A stretch of 64,000 nt of DNA from Cylicocyclus nassatus (Eukaryota; Nematoda; Chromadorea; Rhabditida; Strongylidae): positions 27,569,521 to 27,633,520 of the forward strand of contig CATQJL010000001.1 in the NCBI GenBank assembly GCA_958299035.1. The letters run 5' to 3'. The position numbers and the translations under genes are program-made. Shown here piece by piece: positions 59,366 to 64,000 of this stretch (position 1 is the stretch's first letter; each line of letters begins with the position of its first letter). Below the pieces are notes generated by a model, which was given only the letters and a program-made list of their open reading frames with translations, was not told where the DNA came from and ran no database searches.

Positions 59366-60477
59366 CTCGCTCTGTTTGGTCTCATGGTGAATGGCAACAA
59401 TATCATGATTATGCTAACTTCTAAACTTCGCCATACGTCGCATGGCTTTCTATGTATAGTCAGAGGAATTTACAATATCACAAATCTTTCTATCTTCATT
59501 ATTTATACGGGACCTAATACAGCCTTGTCAGTCGCTCCGTTTGATATGTTTTACATGTTATTTATTAAAAAAGAACCTTTTTTTCTTTGCTACATATTCC
59601 AGAAAAGTCGTAGATGCACAAGACTGTGGATTATACTACACTTTTCTATGTACCAGAACTTATAATCTAAACTTTCGTTTACTTGAGTGATTATATAAAG
59701 GCTACTGCATGATCAAGGCACAGAAGCAGTATTAGTTGAACGGGCGCGAACGCGAAGCACGCGTATCTTCACCGTTGTAAATCTTATGCCTCATGTGCTC
59801 TGGGCTAATAAAGCCGGTTCGCTCCCAAAGATATTGCCTTTGTCATGCAGCAGCCTATACATGTATAAGACAAGCTTTAAACTAGAATAATTTAGAAGGC
59901 AGCGGCGAAAACAATGCCAAAATTGCCCAAGGGCTATACATCTTTCCTAACATATCCTTTAATATCTTGACAATCTTGGCCTTACCTAACATGCTTTTCA
60001 GTCAATATCTCCCGTCGTATGACGAAGTTGGGAGAGTCATATGCCTTATTGTGTCCGCTACTTATGCTGCATATCCATTTATGCAATTTGGAATTGTCTA
60101 CAATCGTGTTATAGCCCTTTTCCTTCCCTTCAAATTCGACAAACTCTGTCCAATCCAAGCAGCTTGGGTAAGATGTCTAAAGTAAAGTTAAAGTCACTTG
60201 CGAGTATTCTAGGTTTTCGTAACGTTAGGGTTATTATATGCTGCCTTCTTCGTCGCTCATCAGTTAGCTCGTGGGTTTCAATTTGCTTTTTTTTGCACTA
60301 TAAATACGATCGAATTTAGATGGATGTCGTTTTGCATATGACGCAAAGACGTTAAATTGGCAGTATCTCAACTGCCCTTACGAAGACAGAAAATACTATT
60401 ACATATTCCCTGTTTTAATCATGACAGCCGCCGTTTTGGTATTGAACTCACTTGTTGCTTTCCAGCTTATGATAAAG
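59366..60477 (+). CDS. Srx-like nematode chemoreceptor (partial, four exons)
   Basis: Exons 59366-59547, 60002-60167, 60213-60270 and 60320-60477 join in consistent phases (2/1, 0, 1/2); the third intron is only 49 bases. They encode TM1-TM2 (LALFGLMVNGNN...), TM3 with YNRVIALFLPFKFDKLC, TM4 (VFVTLGLLYAAFF) and TM5 (YYYIFPVLIMTAAVLVLNS). The NRxIAxFxPFKxDK box after TM3 and the Cys-rich loop (HGCRFAYD, LNCPYED) before TM5 match serpentine receptor class X, a family of nematode chemosensory receptors on ciliated neurons. The N-terminal exon and TM6-TM7 are not found; the next possible acceptor (near 60547) gives a stop in phase. Intron 1 carries the 190-bp repeat. The gene may be partial, or diverged at the ends. 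Confidence 0.75.
59695..59880 (+). repeat. 190-bp dispersed repeat, copy 2, within the chemoreceptor intron
   Basis: Direct copy of 58595-58800, with a GCGCGAACGCGAAGCACGCG stretch in the middle. No coding capacity. Confidence 0.75.
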
Positions 60478-61549
60478 GTATGTAGCATTTCATTTGATTG
60501 GAAAATTTTACGATGCTTTATTTCGTTCTCTGACCACTTGTACCTAGGCGTTCTTTCACTAAATATCGTTTTAGGTTGGAACATAAGTCCAAGTGAAAAT
60601 AGGTAAAAACTGCAATAAATCACATTCCCCTCCCTATAGTCCAGGCTCTGTTAGAACAAAGTAAGCTCTACAGAACGGTAGTCAAAGGTTTGCTATGACT
60701 TTGATCAACGCGACAAATTCGTAGGAAACTCAAAAGAAGGTAAGAGTCCAAAACATTAAAAAAACAGAATTCCTTTAAAAAAGCTACAGAAATCGCAAGC
60801 TGCTCATATAGCTTTTGTACTGAACATAAAAATTCGTTTTTTCGTGTTCTATTAAAAAAGAAAAAGATAGCAGGCGCATAATGTTAACTATGGAACGTAT
60901 ACGTATGAGTAAGTTATTATCTTAATGGCATTTTTCAAACAGAGTTTATTTTCTTTTTCGATTAGTTGGGCCTTTGAATCCTTTTGATTCTGCCTTCAAA
61001 TTTGGTTAATCGAGACTGATGCAATCCTTTGATTACCATTTTGTAGAGTTTTTTTTCAAAGTTCCTTCCTCGCTAATTAAGCTTTATTTGAAAAATTTTC
61101 TGAAATGGCGTTGCTTCCGCAAAGCTTAATGTTTTGAGAAGGGCAGCCCTATAGAATGGTACTCAAAGTCTTAGGACGTATACGAAATGAAAAGATCCTT
61201 GTATCGAAGCGTGCTGCATTTTCCAAGCCTCCATATAGAAACGTCATTGTTAGTTTAACTTTCGATTAATCAGTTTTTTCAATTTTTTTATCTCGCTAGT
61301 TTAATATGCAGATCAATATTAAACTCATAGTTTGTTGAACCATACTTGTAAATTTTCAGTATTGATGATGAAGAATGCAAAGGACTCTTTGACAACAGTC
61401 AAGCCATGTTTAGTATTACCACAACGGGCAGTTCTTTTTACCCACCTTTAAATTCTCCAAGTTTGAGTAGAGGCTGAATTTTTTTCAAATTTCGTCATTT
61501 CGTCAAAGTTCGTACAAATTTGGTATTGGAATAAGAATCTTATATATAA

Positions 61550-61598
61550 AGCTGAATGTCTGTTTGTATGTCTGTATGTCTGTCTGTATGTACGTATG
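61550..61598. repeat. (TGTATGTC)n-type simple repeat
   Basis: TGTCTG/TGTATG words alternate from about 61555 to 61598, directly before the palindrome. Confidence 0.8.
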
Positions 61599-61783
61599 TT
61601 CCGAATAGAAAATTCCATTTCTGAACCGATCGGGACCAAACTTGGCACACATACACTACGGGCCCCGGCGGGTGTCATAGGCTATTTTTCTGCCTATGAC
61701 ACCCGCCGGGGCCCGAGGTGTATGTGTGCCAAGTTTGGTCCGGATCGGTTAAGAAATGGAATTTTCTATTCGGAACATACGGC
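61599..61783. mobile_element. Palindromic interspersed repeat, arms of about 85 bp
   Basis: GTTCCGAATAGAAAATTCCA... and its complement form two arms (about 61599-61683 and 61693-61780) around a nine-base loop, with only a few mismatches. The sequence CCAAACTTGGCACACATAC adjoining a TCTGTCTGTATG repeat resembles a widespread animal interspersed repeat, here duplicated in inverted orientation. Confidence 0.8.
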
Positions 61784-62249
61784 GGAGCCGGGTAAGCCAG
61801 CTAATGAAGCAATAAACTACTCTGAAATCGCTAAAGGAGGCTGATGCCATGGTTGCCTGTTACTCAATTCTACATTAGGTGTATTATTAGCCGTCTGAGT
61901 GGTTTTGTCTTTCTATAAATCTTGAGACTGTGCAATGCCTCGGTCATCCAAGATGCCATGCGAAATTACGAAGCTGGAAACAATTTCAGAAGCTCAAAGC
62001 GACCACATCTTGTTTATACGAGAAAAAGAATAGAAGAATGTTTTGGCAGGTATTCTATAAGCGAAGAGTTTCCAAAAAAAATCTCCGATTAAGGGATTTG
62101 TGCAAGATGTTTTCAACGCCAATGATCTTATTTGGCAATGTTTCCTAAGTGGTTTGATAAATTCGCCAATATGGGTTTTTATCGCGGACACACTCGTTTG
62201 GGAATTGTCACCCATTTGTGACGGGTAACACCCTTTTGATTTGGGTGAG

Positions 62250-63980
62250 GGAACTTCGGAACCCGAGCCTAATTAGCTCGATTCGGGGAGTGCCTGCAGG
62301 TTACAGTCATGCTCGCTGTGCCCAATTACTCACTAGAACATAGCAAGAATCTAAGCCTCGCCCCCTGAGAGCCTCTTTGGAACCTAGCCAAGGAATGCTG
62401 AAAATCTGAATTGAATTTCAGGGGCTGGCTCTAAGCCAAAAACCTTCAAAGTGATCATAAGAAGGTGAAATTAGGCTTAAACGAAAGAGAAAACCATGCT
62501 ATCATCATAAAGTATCTACTGAAACTGACTGAATCCAACATTCTCTTGGTTCAAAACTTTATTTAAGTGTTGAATTACTAAGAAATTACTCAAAAAACGC
62601 CAAGTTTCAGAAAAAATTATGTGAGTGCTGAATCTGGGCAAAAGACTAAAATATCATTTGAGAAATGACAGTTCAAAAACTTCTCAAGATTGATAATTAT
62701 TTAAATGCTGAAATTTAGGCGAAAGACTAGAAAATCAATTGCGAAAGACAGTTTATAAAATTCTCAAAAATAAAAGTTTGTTTGTGTGCGGAAGCCTGGG
62801 CAAAAGACTAGAATATCAAAAATGACAAATCAAGAACTTTTCAGAAATATTAGTTTTTCTTGCCGTTGGGACATTATTCGATATATCAGTATTCTGAGTA
62901 TGTAACTTCTCCGTCTGTGTTGCATTTGAATTAATTTCAAGGTAAACAGTAGTTTTAGTGGTTCCGGTTGAGCATTCGGTAAAATATCAGAATAGTACTG
63001 CTCGCTCAAGCCAGCGGACGAAGTGTACAACGGCTAAAATGTATAAATTTATTTTTAATTTGAGCTGATCTTATCAAAATCACCTGAGGCTCCCAATTTA
63101 GTACAGGAACAGGATTGGGGTCTACCGATGAATAGAATTGTTGCAGCAGATGCTGCATGTGGGAATAAAAATAACCGTCGTAAGACATGGGAAGTTGAGA
63201 TATCGGTAGTAACGATAAATGGTTTTCACCCTTTATGCTACTATTTTATGGAAACCTCCTCGAACTGTTATTGCAACCTTTCCTTGCGTAGGTTGAGGTC
63301 AGTGCTTCCAGCATATTAGCAGGATGTTCCTCGCACATCAGAATCGGCTGTTTCTGGGACTCAGCAATATCATTAGTAAAGTTTTTGAACTGTCATTTTT
63401 TGATATTCTAGTCTTTTGCCCAGACTTCCGCACACAAACAATCTTTTATTTTTGAGAATTTTATAAACTGTCTTTCGCAATTGATTTTCTAATCTTTCGC
63501 CTAAATTTCAGCATTTAAATAATTATCAATCTTGAGAAGTTTTTGAACTGTCATTTCTCGAATGATATTTTAGTCTTTTGCCCAGATTTAGCACTCAAAT
63601 AAATTTTTCCTGAAACTTGGCGGTTTTTTGAATAATTTTTCAGTAATTCAACACTTAAATAAAGTTTTGAACCAAGAGAATGTTGGGTTCAGTCAGTTTC
63701 GATCAGTTGATACCTTATGATAATGGCATGGTTTTTTCCTTTCGTTTAAGCCTAATTTCACTTTCGTACGATCACTGTGAAGGTTTTTGGCTTAGAGCTA
63801 GCCCTGAAATTCAATTCAGATTTTCAACATTCCTTGGCTAGGTTCCAAAGAGGCTCTCAGGGGGCGGGGCTTAGATTGTTGCTATGTCCTAGTGAGTAAT
63901 CGGAGTCAGCGAGCATGACTGTAACCTGCAGGCACTCCCCGAATCGAGCTAATTAGGCTCGGGTTCCGAAGTTCCGTCCC
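62250..63980. mobile_element. Large foldback (FB-like) element, arms of about 600 bp
   Basis: Left arm about 62250-62838 and right arm about 63375-63980 are complementary along their whole length, from GGAACTTCGGAACCCGAGCC outside to GGGCAAAAGACTAGAATATC inside. Each arm's inner part is made of about three tandem units of roughly 80 bases (GGGCAAAAGACTA..., then GACAGTT..., TTCTCAA...). Tandem-repeat-bearing inverted arms are the hallmark of Foldback elements. The spacer of about 540 bases has no recognised protein. The outer end lies just inside the window. Confidence 0.85.
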
Positions 63981-64000
63981 CCTTTTGATTTTAGCGCACT

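Overview
The window looks like repeat-rich nuclear DNA of a nematode. It carries short introns of about 47-57 bases ending in TTTCAG-like acceptors, a multi-exon gene resembling the nematode-specific Srx chemoreceptors, a Penelope-like element carrying a GIY-YIG nuclease, and several mariner/Tc1-type elements. The many nested transposons suggest a large genome, perhaps of a parasite, but species cannot be fixed from the sequence alone. There is no operon-like bacterial layout, and most open frames are chance frames in AT-rich DNA.

Left part (1-19,700): mostly mobile DNA. In order: a CRISPR-like array of short palindromic units (2536-2820), an LTR-like repeat (3435-3861), a GC-rich minisatellite (about 4640-5030), a minus-strand CR1/jockey-type non-LTR retrotransposon (5430-8713), a 3.75-kb DNA transposon with 82-bp terminal inverted repeats and a broken or spliced DDE transposase (8744-12492), a mariner-type MITE (13202-14042), a second LTR-like copy, foldback repeats, a decayed pogo-like element (17241-17886) and a diverged array of about 120-bp units (about 18,650-19,250).

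Centre (19,767-33,200): all plausible coding exons are on the plus strand. A 3.8-kb Ser/Thr-rich mucin-like frame is followed by a partial C-type-lectin segment, several unassigned extracellular-type exons, two tandem EGF modules with canonical cysteine spacing, and six hydrophobic segments in five correctly phased exons resembling adhesion/secretin-type receptors. These may be one large mucin-lectin-EGF-7TM surface receptor or two adjacent genes. Its introns host a mariner MITE, a long perfect hairpin and an inverted pair of LTR-like repeats.

Right part (33,200-64,000): foldback and MITE elements (33,570-36,671); two unknown multi-exon gene fragments on opposite strands that converge near 39,900; an inverted-repeat element (42,165-43,025); a GC-rich 22-bp minisatellite (about 48,365-48,480); a second copy of the mariner MITE; a repeat built of CTCAAGGTAA-type units into which a composite Penelope-like element inserted (51,750-56,663, flanked by 13-bp direct repeats); a Tc1-like MITE; a partial Srx-like receptor (59,366-60,477); and a large foldback element with arms of roughly 600 bp reaching the window end.
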